The position numbers and the translations under genes are program-made. From Fidelibacterota bacterium (GTDB lineage: Bacteria > Fidelibacterota > Fidelibacteria > Fidelibacterales > Fidelibacteraceae), in assembly GCA_030596185.1 (NCBI GenBank), contig JAUVKP010000056.1:1-7083 (forward strand): a DNA stretch of 7,083 nt. Reading direction: 5' to 3'. The notes under the pieces were generated by a model. That model saw only the letters and a list, made by a program, of their open reading frames with translations. It did no database searches and was not told where the DNA came from. Of the stretch, positions 1-6,942 are shown piece after piece (position 1 is the stretch's first letter; each line of letters opens with the position of its first letter).

Positions 1-1
1 G

Positions 2-388
2 ATCACAAAGACCATTGACGAAGATCCCGTGATCTCACTTTGGATCCCCTTTGCGATTGGTGCGGTCATACTTTCTATTGCCGCGATATTTTTCTTTCGG
101 CCGGAAAAATTGGGGTGGGATGCGTTGCTTTCTGCAAGCTATGTGGGACTGTTTGAGATGAGTCTGACCTTCCTGCTCTGGCTGAATGCCCTAAGAAAAA
201 CAACGTCAACTGCCTTGGTCAGCAATTTTATATATGCCGTGCCTTTTCTGTCCTTGATCTTCATAAGATATATTTTAGATGAACCTATCCAATCTACGAC
301 ACTGGTTGGATTATTTATGATAGCGGCAGGAATTGTTGGGCAAGTTTTTGTGCACTCAAAAAATAGAATTTTATACAAAGCAACATAG
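2..388 (+). CDS. EamA/DMT-family transporter, C-terminal part (partial, 5' end outside window)
   Basis: The frame is open from base 2 with no stop before TAG at 386-388, so 128 residues of the 3' part are visible. A GTG at 29 lies inside this open frame and is unlikely to be the true start. The visible part has about four hydrophobic segments (roughly residues 12-30, 42-60, 70-90 and 96-113). The second EamA repeat is recognisable: a 'GLFEMSLTFLLWLNALRKT' stretch, then an 'AVPFLSLIF' helix, then the short 'LDEPIQ' loop and a last Gly-rich helix. This pattern is characteristic of drug/metabolite transporter superfamily proteins of the inner membrane, which have ten helices and move small metabolites. 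The substrate cannot be told from sequence. The gene converges on the caspase-like gene and ends within a hairpin terminator. The family call is fairly sure; the function is unknown. Confidence 0.85.
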   Translation: MTKTIDEDPVISLWIPFAIGAVILSIAAIFFFRPEKLGWDALLSASYVGLFEMSLTFLLWLNALRKTTSTALVSNFIYAVPFLSLIFIRYILDEPIQSTTLVGLFMIAAGIVGQVFVHSKNRILYKAT

Positions 389-416
389 GGAACGGAAGTA
401 TCTATCTGTTCCCTAT
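385..416 (+). terminator. Hairpin terminator at the end of the transporter gene, possibly bidirectional
   Basis: Bases 385-396 (ATAGGGAACGGA) pair with 405-416 (TCTGTTCCCTAT). This makes a 12-bp stem with one G-U pair and an 8-base loop. The stem begins inside the TAG stop codon of the transporter. The following plus-strand bases (CTTGTCTTATT) are T-rich but not a clean T run. It lies between two convergent genes, so it may also stop minus-strand transcription arriving from the caspase-like gene, which ends 30 bases away. Confidence 0.6.
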
Positions 417-446
417 CTTGTCTTATTCCACTAGTGCTAAAGTATA

Positions 447-3371
447 CTACTTAAGCAATGTTACCTTTTGAAAATCTACAAACGACCTAGATCCATCCTG
501 GGCTTCGGCTGTAAATCGGATCATATAAACACCGCTTGCTTCGCCTGAACCATCCCATGTAATGTTGTGAGTTCCGGTATTTTGATCAAATCTAAATTCT
601 TTGACCCTGTTTCCCAAAACATCATAAATACTACAAGTAACTTGAGAAGGAACCGGTAATTCATATTCAAAAGTTGTACTTGGGTTGAAAGGATTGGGAT
701 AGGCGGAATGTAAAGCAAATGCCTCGGGAATAATGTCTTCAACGACAGGATCATTAAATGTTAGATTTTGCTTTGCAAGTTTCACATTGCCAATATCTTC
801 TCCCAAATCAGACTGGGCAATATGGGTCAAATTATTATTTGGATATTTGCTCTTAAGATCGTTCAGATATTCTAAAGCTATTTTCTCATTTTCAAGATCT
901 TTATGATAGTAGTTGAACAAATCAAATAAAGCAAAGATCTCATATTCGGTATTTGCATTTTCTTTAAGCATTTCTTCCGATACGGCTATTGCTTCATCAA
1001 TCCTTTGCTGGTGTCTTAATTGTGAAACCTTTCTTGATTTTATAGCAGCCTTTAATATTTTATCCTGAACATTACCAAGAAGACCATCTATAAAAGTTAT
1101 CACATCCTGTTCTTTATGCTTGCAAGATAAATGAACACCAAGACTTAATGCCTTATGGGCATAGGATGAAGATTGATATCGAGTAATTACTCCTGTCAGG
1201 TGTTCCCTTGCAGAAGCATAATCACCATCTCTTATCTTCTTTTTTGCTATGGCTATCATTGATTCCGCTTTTACATTACAGGTATCTTTTTCTAATATGA
1301 ATAACGTGTTTGATTTTGGGAAAATATCCCAATAGCCACTTCCAATATTTACAGATCCCGATGTCATATATTGAGATAGATCAACATTTCCATAACAATC
1401 CGGTGGTGGGCTTTGTCCCCACCAACAATACTCCGCAACTATACTTGAAGTACCATCTGCATATGCCGGTGATACTCCCAACCCTCCAATAATTGAGTTT
1501 TGTGTACCATATCGCGGGGCAATGGGAGGACTATTTTCTTCTACCTCACCTACTACAGGATGTGAACTAGACAATGCCCAAATAACACCATCAGCATATT
1601 CATCTGCTGATAAATAATTTAATCCCGGAGGTGTGTTTCCAAAATATGGATCACTACCATTAGTTGCCTCAATGGTTAATTGCGCTTGAGTAGAAGTAAT
1701 ATTATTTCTATAAAATGTTGGTGAAGAACTATAAAGTACAATAGAATATCCATATGATACTTGGTCATCAAAATAGTTTTGTTCAATGTGAGGATTTCCA
1801 TTGTTTATATATACTGGTTCGTCAATCACCCAACAAGAGTCAATTTCGGGAGAACTGTTATAAACATATATTCCATAATTTGAACAATTTTCAATGGATG
1901 ATGGCCCTACGTGAATGGTGGGATTAGTACTGTCCGTGCTCGCATTATTGAAATACAATCCGTACACCGCATTGGAAATATCAATATTTTTTAGGCAACC
2001 GCTACTTCCACTTTGGAATTTAATGCCTCCCCATGTACCGGAAACACTTGTGAAACTAGCCTCGTCTACATTTAATGTTCCATTGACATAGAGGTATTTA
2101 CTCGATGGGAATTTGATGTCAGATATATTGTTTAAATGAAGGGTTTTTCCCGTACTAATATTTAGATTGTCTGATACAGTATGTGTGCCATCTTCCACAA
2201 AAACAGTTGTTGCATTTGTCATTGCGGGTAAAATAGTTGAGTATAAACCTTCAACATCTGTAGAATTATATGCAATAATACTAGGTGAAACACTTACGGT
2301 GCTATCTATTAATATATAGCCGGATCCGCTTCTTAAGTTGTGTGTATTCAAGTTGACCGAAACATTTGACTTAATATCCATGGTTGCGCCTGTTGGCAAT
2401 GTATAGTCATAATATAACGTTGCATTTTCAGCCAATTCTAATGTTTGATCGTCATCTAAAACGCCTATTGCAAAGGCAAACGAGGAATATAACCCTTTAA
2501 TTGATCCGTTTTCCTTAATACAAATATAAGGATCAATATCGTCACTATTTTCAACAACAATTGTTCCCTCGGTTGATGTAATAGAGTAAATTCCATCAAG
2601 ATCAACTGAAGCGCCTGATTTAATGGTTAGTGTAACTCCAGTTGGAACGGTCACGAAACCATGTAGGGTTACTGAATTATACCAATCTTCATCATTTTCT
2701 AATGCATTTATACGGGTATATTCAATAATAAATTCTCCAGAAAAATTGTCTGATAATTGTGGTGTTTGATCATTATTATAATTATAAGTTGGTGTGGCGG
2801 CATAATTATGTAAATCTTCTGCAGTTTTACAGCCATTTTCTAGCCCAGATATTAAATAATATGAAAAAAGACTGTGATTTTCGGGACCAGCTCCTTCAGA
2901 TAGTTCATCGTCCGCACACGCAGACGATATTACACCTTTATCTATATTATCTGGAAAAACCCCCGAATGACAAGCATCAATAAAACAAGCATATGAATTA
3001 AAAGTTGAACCAAAAGCATCTGATATATCACTGGGTGAAACATCATCTGATTCATATGTGCAGATTCCTGCTGTTGATCCATGTGAGGAGAAAAATACAA
3101 CATCATTATTTGAAGAATTTTTAGGTAAATCTTCAAGTGCATCTATAATATTTGCTTTGGTGGCATCAGAATTTGTTAATGTTGTTATATGGCTACTGAG
3201 CCAATAAGATTCATACTTTAGGGCTTCCTTAAACTCATAAGCATCTTTATAACCATTTGTTGGTGTTTGAGCAGTCGGGGCAAATGTCCCAACCCCAACA
3301 CATAATCCATGAAAATCTTGAGCATGAGAAACCGAAAATAATACTAGCATACAGATAAATAGTTTTTTCAT
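447..3371 (-). CDS. Exported caspase-like (peptidase C14) protein with beta-helix stalk and C-terminal sorting domain
   Basis: A 974-residue protein, probably a surface-bound or secreted cysteine protease. Residues 1-17 form a Sec signal peptide (MKKLF..., cleavage after S-H-A). Residues 19-215 match the C14 caspase/metacaspase fold: 'VGVGTF', the His motif 'FFSSHGS' (H97), the Cys motif 'IDACHSG' (C134), then 'SLFSYYLISGLENG' and a 'QTPQL' tail. Both catalytic residues are present. Residues about 220-690 are repetitive, Asn/Ser/Gly-rich and strand-forming, consistent with a right-handed beta-helix. Residues about 700-865 are helical and TPR-like. Residues 888-974 form a FlgD-like/type IX sorting domain ('SAYPNPFNPSTT', ending 'KVTLLK'). 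ATG 3371 is chosen over TTG 3401 because it starts the signal peptide and has AAGGGA five bases upstream. It follows the lipoprotein gene by 16 bases, so the two are probably co-transcribed. Its substrate and cleavage specificity are not visible. Confidence 0.85.
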   Translation of the reverse strand: MKKLFICMLVLFSVSHAQDFHGLCVGVGTFAPTAQTPTNGYKDAYEFKEALKYESYWLSSHITTLTNSDATKANIIDALEDLPKNSSNNDVVFFSSHGSTAGICTYESDDVSPSDISDAFGSTFNSYACFIDACHSGVFPDNIDKGVISSACADDELSEGAGPENHSLFSYYLISGLENGCKTAEDLHNYAATPTYNYNNDQTPQLSDNFSGEFIIEYTRINALENDEDWYNSVTLHGFVTVPTGVTLTIKSGASVDLDGIYSITSTEGTIVVENSDDIDPYICIKENGSIKGLYSSFAFAIGVLDDDQTLELAENATLYYDYTLPTGATMDIKSNVSVNLNTHNLRSGSGYILIDSTVSVSPSIIAYNSTDVEGLYSTILPAMTNATTVFVEDGTHTVSDNLNISTGKTLHLNNISDIKFPSSKYLYVNGTLNVDEASFTSVSGTWGGIKFQSGSSGCLKNIDISNAVYGLYFNNASTDSTNPTIHVGPSSIENCSNYGIYVYNSSPEIDSCWVIDEPVYINNGNPHIEQNYFDDQVSYGYSIVLYSSSPTFYRNNITSTQAQLTIEATNGSDPYFGNTPPGLNYLSADEYADGVIWALSSSHPVVGEVEENSPPIAPRYGTQNSIIGGLGVSPAYADGTSSIVAEYCWWGQSPPPDCYGNVDLSQYMTSGSVNIGSGYWDIFPKSNTLFILEKDTCNVKAESMIAIAKKKIRDGDYASAREHLTGVITRYQSSSYAHKALSLGVHLSCKHKEQDVITFIDGLLGNVQDKILKAAIKSRKVSQLRHQQRIDEAIAVSEEMLKENANTEYEIFALFDLFNYYHKDLENEKIALEYLNDLKSKYPNNNLTHIAQSDLGEDIGNVKLAKQNLTFNDPVVEDIIPEAFALHSAYPNPFNPSTTFEYELPVPSQVTCSIYDVLGNRVKEFRFDQNTGTHNITWDGSGEASGVYMIRFTAEAQDGSRSFVDFQKVTLLK

Positions 3372-3387
3372 CACTTTCCCTTTCAAA

Positions 3388-4632
3388 TTAATAATAAACA
3401 ATAATTCCTCGGTCAGTTAAAGCAGGTATATATTCATTTACTGATATGCTATCAAGCGGATTACCGTAAATCACCAATACATCTCCCTCGCCTAATCCAA
3501 TATTATTCACAAGCGGTTCAATATCTTCAATTAAATTATTTTGAAGTTTATACACTTCAATTTTTGGTAAATACTGTAATGTTGAAATATCTTGAATTTG
3601 ATTACTTTTCAGATATATTGAAACAAGATTACTTAAAGTGCTTAAATGGCTTATATCTGAAATTTGATTATAACTAAAATTAATTGTTTCAAGATTAATT
3701 CTATCTGAAATTGGGCTTAGATCTGAAATATTACTTGCAGTAGCCCATAACAAATAAAGGCTATCCATTTGGTTTAAAAAATTTAAATCTACGCCAGATG
3801 CTTCGCTAAGCCATAATTCGTCTAGGAGAGATAAATTTCCAAGAGGTGAACAATCCTCAACAGGATTTTCTAAAATATTCAGAAATTTCAAATTAGTTAA
3901 TCCGGCCAGAGGAGAGATATCTCGAACACTATTTCCTGGTATTTCCAAGTATTCCAAATTAGTTAAATTAGTTAAGGCAGATATATTGTCAATTTCCCAG
4001 GTTTGTGTAAGAAGTAACTTCTTAAGCTTATATAAAGTTGACAAAGGTGAAATATCGGATATATTTTGATGACTCATTGATAAGTACTCAATATTGGGAC
4101 ATTGTTCAATTCCATTTAAAGAATAAATATCTTCCCCGGTAAAAATATATCTTCTCAATGAATCAACACCTAACAAAGCAATATTTGATAATTTCCCAGT
4201 CGGTTTATTTAAAACATATCTTATCTGAACCTCAAGAGTAGGATCTTCAAATTGCACTCTTTCTCGAGAAAATACAGTAAATTCAATTTCATCAACCTCA
4301 CTATCCTGAATTCCATTGTTGACGATTAACCTAAATTTATAATTCCCCTCTACAGCAAATCCTATCTCTTTTGTTTCATCATGTATTAGTTCGAATATGT
4401 TGATCGGAATGGGATTATTATCATCTTGCTCCCAATTATATATCAGCGTATCACCCGCTCCTTTATAGCTATCAGAAGCATTAAGGATACAATAGTTACC
4501 TACTTGCAATGTTGTCTTATCGATTTTTATGATTGATATCGGGGCGTCGCCTGTGGGAATAGGGTTGCATCCCAAAAAAAAGAAAACAATACTTATTATG
4601 AATATCGACTTGCTTTTAAAAATAATGGACAT
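3388..4632 (-). CDS. Leucine-rich-repeat lipoprotein with PKD-like domain
   Basis: A 414-residue predicted lipoprotein. Residues 1-22 are a type II signal peptide ending in the lipobox F-L-G-C (C22 lipidated). Residues about 31-121 resemble a PKD/Ig-like domain ('YNWEQDD', 'YKFRLIVNNG', 'DSEVDEIEFTV'). After a 'FEDPTLEVQIRYVLNKPTG' linker come about nine to ten 22-residue SDS22/internalin-type repeats (residues about 155-385), with consensus LxxLxLxxNxIxDISPLxxLxN. The end, 'NPLDSISVNEYIPALTDRG', resembles the usual C-terminal cap. LRR arrays of this kind bind proteins or other ligands, so this is probably an envelope recognition or adhesion protein. ATG 4632 is preferred. GTG 4647 would add five residues (MLLVK), and the Shine-Dalgarno evidence is weak for both. 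It is the first gene of a unit with the caspase-like protein, 16 bases apart. The ligand is unknown. Confidence 0.85.
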   Translation of the reverse strand: MSIIFKSKSIFIISIVFFFLGCNPIPTGDAPISIIKIDKTTLQVGNYCILNASDSYKGAGDTLIYNWEQDDNNPIPINIFELIHDETKEIGFAVEGNYKFRLIVNNGIQDSEVDEIEFTVFSRERVQFEDPTLEVQIRYVLNKPTGKLSNIALLGVDSLRRYIFTGEDIYSLNGIEQCPNIEYLSMSHQNISDISPLSTLYKLKKLLLTQTWEIDNISALTNLTNLEYLEIPGNSVRDISPLAGLTNLKFLNILENPVEDCSPLGNLSLLDELWLSEASGVDLNFLNQMDSLYLLWATASNISDLSPISDRINLETINFSYNQISDISHLSTLSNLVSIYLKSNQIQDISTLQYLPKIEVYKLQNNLIEDIEPLVNNIGLGEGDVLVIYGNPLDSISVNEYIPALTDRGIIVYY

Positions 4633-4683
4633 CTTCACCAGCAGCACCTATTATATTTTTTATGTTTATAATTTAACAACTAT

Positions 4684-4712
4684 AATGTATAAGTTTATTT
4701 TATCCTTGTCAA
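4684..4712 (-). promoter_or_regulatory. Sigma70-like promoter for the LRR lipoprotein/caspase unit
   Basis: On the minus strand a perfect TTGACA (-35, bases 4712-4707) is followed after exactly 17 bases by TACATT (-10, bases 4689-4684, 4 of 6 consensus). Transcription would start near 4677, giving a leader of about 45 bases before ATG 4632. This lies in the 126-base gap after the hydrolase stop codon, so the two-gene unit probably has its own promoter. FCB bacteria of the Bacteroidota often use a different promoter consensus, so this depends on the host. Confidence 0.5.
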
Positions 4713-4773
4713 CTAATAATTATCTCGGCTCCATTATTCCCTTTTAAAGAAAAGTGTCTACAAATTATCATAT

Positions 4774-5766
4774 TTAGAATATAAACTCTAGATACATTGG
4801 CTCTCCATAATACCAATAAGCTCTGTTTTCGTATTCGGTACCATGTAGCATGGAATGAATAAATCCATTTCGATAGACTTGTACAGTGTGCAAGATCGCT
4901 CTTGCTTGATTTTCTTTCAGTAATATCTGAAATCGCCCATCTAATGCCGCATAACGCTGAAAGTCATTATTATGATCTTGTGTAAAATTAAAGCGATCGT
5001 TTAATCGTTTTTTCATGTGTTTCGTGTTCCACCAAGTTCCTCCTTGCGAAGAAACAAAAGGCTTACCTTGATAGAGTGCTATGCTGTCGTTGTATGCCAT
5101 CACACAGAGATAAGTTGAATTGCGTTCAAGTAGAAATTCTGTGAACAAGCTGTCATAATGGTCGGCATCGTACTTGTAATTGTAGTTACTGTCAATAAAT
5201 GCAATACGGTCGATCCACTCAGGAATAATGTCTACGCCTTGCAAATAACGCAAAACCCAGGAACCACCGGCACTGTGGCCATTGAGGGTAACCGTATAAT
5301 TAAATTGCCGGAATGGTTTTAATATATCTTGAGTCATCTGTTGGATTAAGTCGACATAATTATCGGGGTGTTTATCATCATAAGTTTGCCACGCCAGATT
5401 TGTTGGTTGAAGATAAACAACGATCACATTATTATCTTTTAGGGTTTTCCTTAAAAACCGTGTTTGCGCTCCTATATGTTGAATATCAAAATGCCAATCA
5501 TCTCCCTCTTCGATCTGTTTGCCGATCGTCCAATCAATGGTATTTCCCGCGGGAAGCGCATAAAATACGATGATCGTTTCTCTATCTGTTTTCAAATATT
5601 TCTTACCCGGCGCATTGATATGAACATCAATATCCTCTCCCCATCGAAATGAACGGATTTGTTCATCTGTGGTCTTGTTTTGGGTAAAATCGGGCAATAC
5701 AATAGCATTAAGAAACGAGATTCCCATAAGACAAAAACATGTTAAATAAATTAAAATGCGGTTCAT
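4774..5766 (-). CDS. Exported alpha/beta-hydrolase-fold protein
   Basis: A 330-residue protein with an N-terminal signal peptide (residues 1-21, hydrophobic core ILIYLTCFCLMGISF, cleavage after N-A). It is probably periplasmic or secreted. The nucleophile elbow GHSAGG (residues 163-168, Ser165) sits between a predicted strand ('YTVTLNG') and helix, as in serine esterases, lipases and peptidases of the alpha/beta hydrolase fold. 'RETIIVFYALPAGNT' (residues 62-76) looks like the strand and oxyanion-hole loop. 'IAFIDSNYNY' (Asp192) is one candidate for the acid, and 'GFIHSMLHGTEYE' near the C-terminus (His304 or His308) offers the catalytic His. Trp/Tyr residues are abundant. The start ATG 5766 has a weak GAGAG three bases upstream. 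The gene lies on the same strand as the lipoprotein/caspase unit but 126 bases away. The substrate cannot be assigned; I do not recognise a named subfamily. Confidence 0.75.
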   Translation of the reverse strand: MNRILIYLTCFCLMGISFLNAIVLPDFTQNKTTDEQIRSFRWGEDIDVHINAPGKKYLKTDRETIIVFYALPAGNTIDWTIGKQIEEGDDWHFDIQHIGAQTRFLRKTLKDNNVIVVYLQPTNLAWQTYDDKHPDNYVDLIQQMTQDILKPFRQFNYTVTLNGHSAGGSWVLRYLQGVDIIPEWIDRIAFIDSNYNYKYDADHYDSLFTEFLLERNSTYLCVMAYNDSIALYQGKPFVSSQGGTWWNTKHMKKRLNDRFNFTQDHNNDFQRYAALDGRFQILLKENQARAILHTVQVYRNGFIHSMLHGTEYENRAYWYYGEPMYLEFIF

Positions 5767-5800
5767 TTTCTCTCAAATATTATGCTATATCAAATAATAA

Positions 5801-5831
5801 GCAGATAATTTTGTTAAACAAAATTATCTGC
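5801..5831. repeat. Perfect 31-base AT-rich palindrome upstream of the hydrolase gene
   Basis: Bases 5801-5815 (GCAGATAATTTTGTT) are the exact reverse complement of 5817-5831, around a single central A. The centre lies about 50 bases upstream of the hydrolase start codon, where an operator or promoter element would be expected. It has no adjacent T run on either strand, so a simple terminator is not well supported. It could be a regulator binding site, an mRNA hairpin or a small mobile repeat. Confidence 0.7.
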
Positions 5832-5849
5832 GATGTTTTAAAATCAAAT

Positions 5850-5877
5850 GTAGAGACACGCCATGGCGTGTCTCTAC
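5850..5877. repeat. Perfect 28-base palindrome of the GTAGAGAC...GTCTCTAC type
   Basis: Bases 5850-5863 (GTAGAGACACGCCA) are repeated exactly as reverse complement at 5864-5877, with CCATGG at the centre and no spacer. From memory, palindromes ending GTAGAGAC/GTCTCTAC are dispersed in many copies in cyanobacterial and FCB-type genomes, so this is probably a REP-like or miniature mobile repeat, not a gene-specific site. It lies 18 bases from the preceding palindrome and 30 bases outside the left end of the insertion sequence. Confidence 0.75.
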
Positions 5878-5907
5878 CGTAAATCTTGGGATATATATCG
5901 CAAAATG

Positions 5908-5932
5908 GGCCTAATGGTAAATTTGTGAGGCT
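5908..5932 (+). repeat. Left terminal inverted repeat of the insertion sequence
   Basis: The 25 bases beginning GGCCTAATGGTAAATT match the reverse complement of 6918-6942 without a mismatch. The next inner bases and the first outer base on each side no longer match, which fixes the element ends. Confidence 0.9.
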
Positions 5933-5997
5933 GAAAACGCTATAAATCACTGAATGTTAGGATAATAGATACGATTTCTTATTTTATAAATAAAAAC

Positions 5998-6919
5998 ATG
6001 GTCAAAAAGATGTCCCCGATGTGGTTCTTTAAGAACTAAAAAGAATGGTAGAAAACGTAACAGACAGAGCTATAAATGTCATAATTGTTCGTATCAATTT
6101 CAAAGTAAATTAAGAAATATAAGCAAACTTCCTGATAAACTTTTTACCGATTATACCGATGGAAAACAAAGCCTTGAGCAGTTAGCTGAAAAGCATCAAT
6201 TATCTGTAAAAACAATCAGATCAAAACTTATTAAACATGACGTGATTATTCCCGAATATGAGCCTTCTGAGACGGTAATTATTATGGATACAACCTACTT
6301 TCGTCGCAACTTTGGTGTGATGGTATTTCGTGATGCTTATCGGAAGAATAATCTTCATTGGCGGTATGTTACCTATGAAACCGTCAAGCTTTACAAACAA
6401 GGGATACGACTTCTGAAATTGAAACGCTGGGATATCAAAGCTATTGTTTGTGACGGCAGAAGAGGCTTATTTAAGGCGTTTCCGGGGATTCCCATACAAA
6501 TGTGTCATTTCCATCAATTGTCGATTATACGTCGTTATTTAACACAAAATCCTCGTTTGGAAGCGCATATTGAATTAAAACAATTATCCTCTGCTTTAAC
6601 GTCTATTGATAAAGAATCCTGGCTGTTTGCTTTAGATCAATGGCACTTGAAGTGGCATGAATATTTAAAAGAAAAAACCATGGATACAATTACGGGTAAA
6701 TGGCATTATACTCACAAAAAATTACGCAGTGCTTACAATAGTTTGAAAACCCATACACCTTATCTTTTTACCTTCCAGGATTATCCCGAATTAAAGATTC
6801 CTAACACAACAAATTCATTGGATGGATCCTTCACAAATTTGAAATCAAAACTAAGAAATCATCAAGGGATTAAAGATCATATGAAAATCATGTTAACTGA
6901 CCATTTTTTGGCAAAATAG
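5998..6919 (+). CDS. IS256/MULE-type transposase with zinc ribbon; start region frameshifted or non-canonical
   Basis: The DDE transposase that moves this element, about 306 residues if read from ATG 5998 with one frame correction. Numbered that way: a zinc ribbon (C5, C8, C27, C30: 'CPRCG'...'CHNC'), a basic helix-turn-helix (about 55-80, 'SLEQLAEKHQLSVKTIRSKL'), then the RNase-H-like core. In the core D97 lies in 'MDTTYF', D152 in 'VCDGRRGL' and the clan's C-x-x-H in 'CHFH' (169/172). The third acid position is 'TTNSLDGSF' with D275, where IS256 proteins usually have Glu. The zinc ribbon and HTH are in the same frame as the core from 6011 onward. That frame is open only from 5990 and has no ATG, GTG or TTG before GTG 6242. 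ATG 5998 is one base out of register; dropping one A from the A5 run at 6004-6008 gives MVKRCPRCG. Starting at GTG 6242 would lose both DNA-binding domains. It may be inactive or use frameshifting or slippage. Confidence 0.8.
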
Positions 6920-6942
6920 CCTCACAAATTTACCATTAGGCC
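6918..6942 (-). repeat. Right terminal inverted repeat of the insertion sequence
   Basis: Exact reverse complement of 5908-5932. It contains the last two bases of the transposase stop codon. Read on the minus strand, it also supplies six codons and a TGA stop to the neighbouring reading frame. Confidence 0.9.

Larger units (their letters stand above)
5908..6942 (+). mobile_element. Complete 1035-bp IS256/MULE-like insertion sequence
   Basis: The element is bounded by 25-bp perfect inverted repeats and carries one transposase gene filling almost all of it; the gene's stop codon overlaps the right repeat by two bases. The transposase has DDE and C-x-x-H features of the IS256/MULE clan with an N-terminal zinc ribbon, closest to IS1249-like members as I recall them. 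No direct target duplication is seen: the eight bases outside the left end (GCAAAATG) differ from those outside the right end (AACTTTAC). Confidence 0.85.

Noticed and set aside
3372..3401. TTG start at 3401 extending the caspase-like protein by ten residues, with GAGGA upstream
   Set aside because: The GAGGA lies inside the last codons of the lipoprotein gene, and the extension would put charged residues before a well-formed signal peptide starting at ATG 3371.
4650..4655. TATAAT on the minus strand just before the lipoprotein gene as its -10 box
   Set aside because: The best -35 (TTGTTA, 18-base spacer) is weaker than the TTGACA/TACATT pair upstream, and transcription would begin almost at the start codon.
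4529..4747. Plus-strand open frame of 72 residues overlapping the lipoprotein start
   Set aside because: It is antisense to the lipoprotein signal-peptide region and its promoter, has no protein-like features, and looks like chance in AT-rich DNA.
5313..5652. Plus-strand open frames antisense to the hydrolase gene
   Set aside because: They are shadows of a well-supported coding sequence with no start signals or recognisable domains.
6242..6919. A 225-residue transposase starting at GTG 6242
   Set aside because: The same frame upstream encodes an obvious zinc ribbon and HTH, so this start would cut off the DNA-binding part.
5908..6942. IS1595/ISXO2 family assignment, suggested by the N-terminal zinc ribbon
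   Set aside because: The core has 'MDTTYF', 'CDGRRGL' and C-x-x-H as in the IS256/MULE clan, not the ISXO2-like DDE domain motifs.
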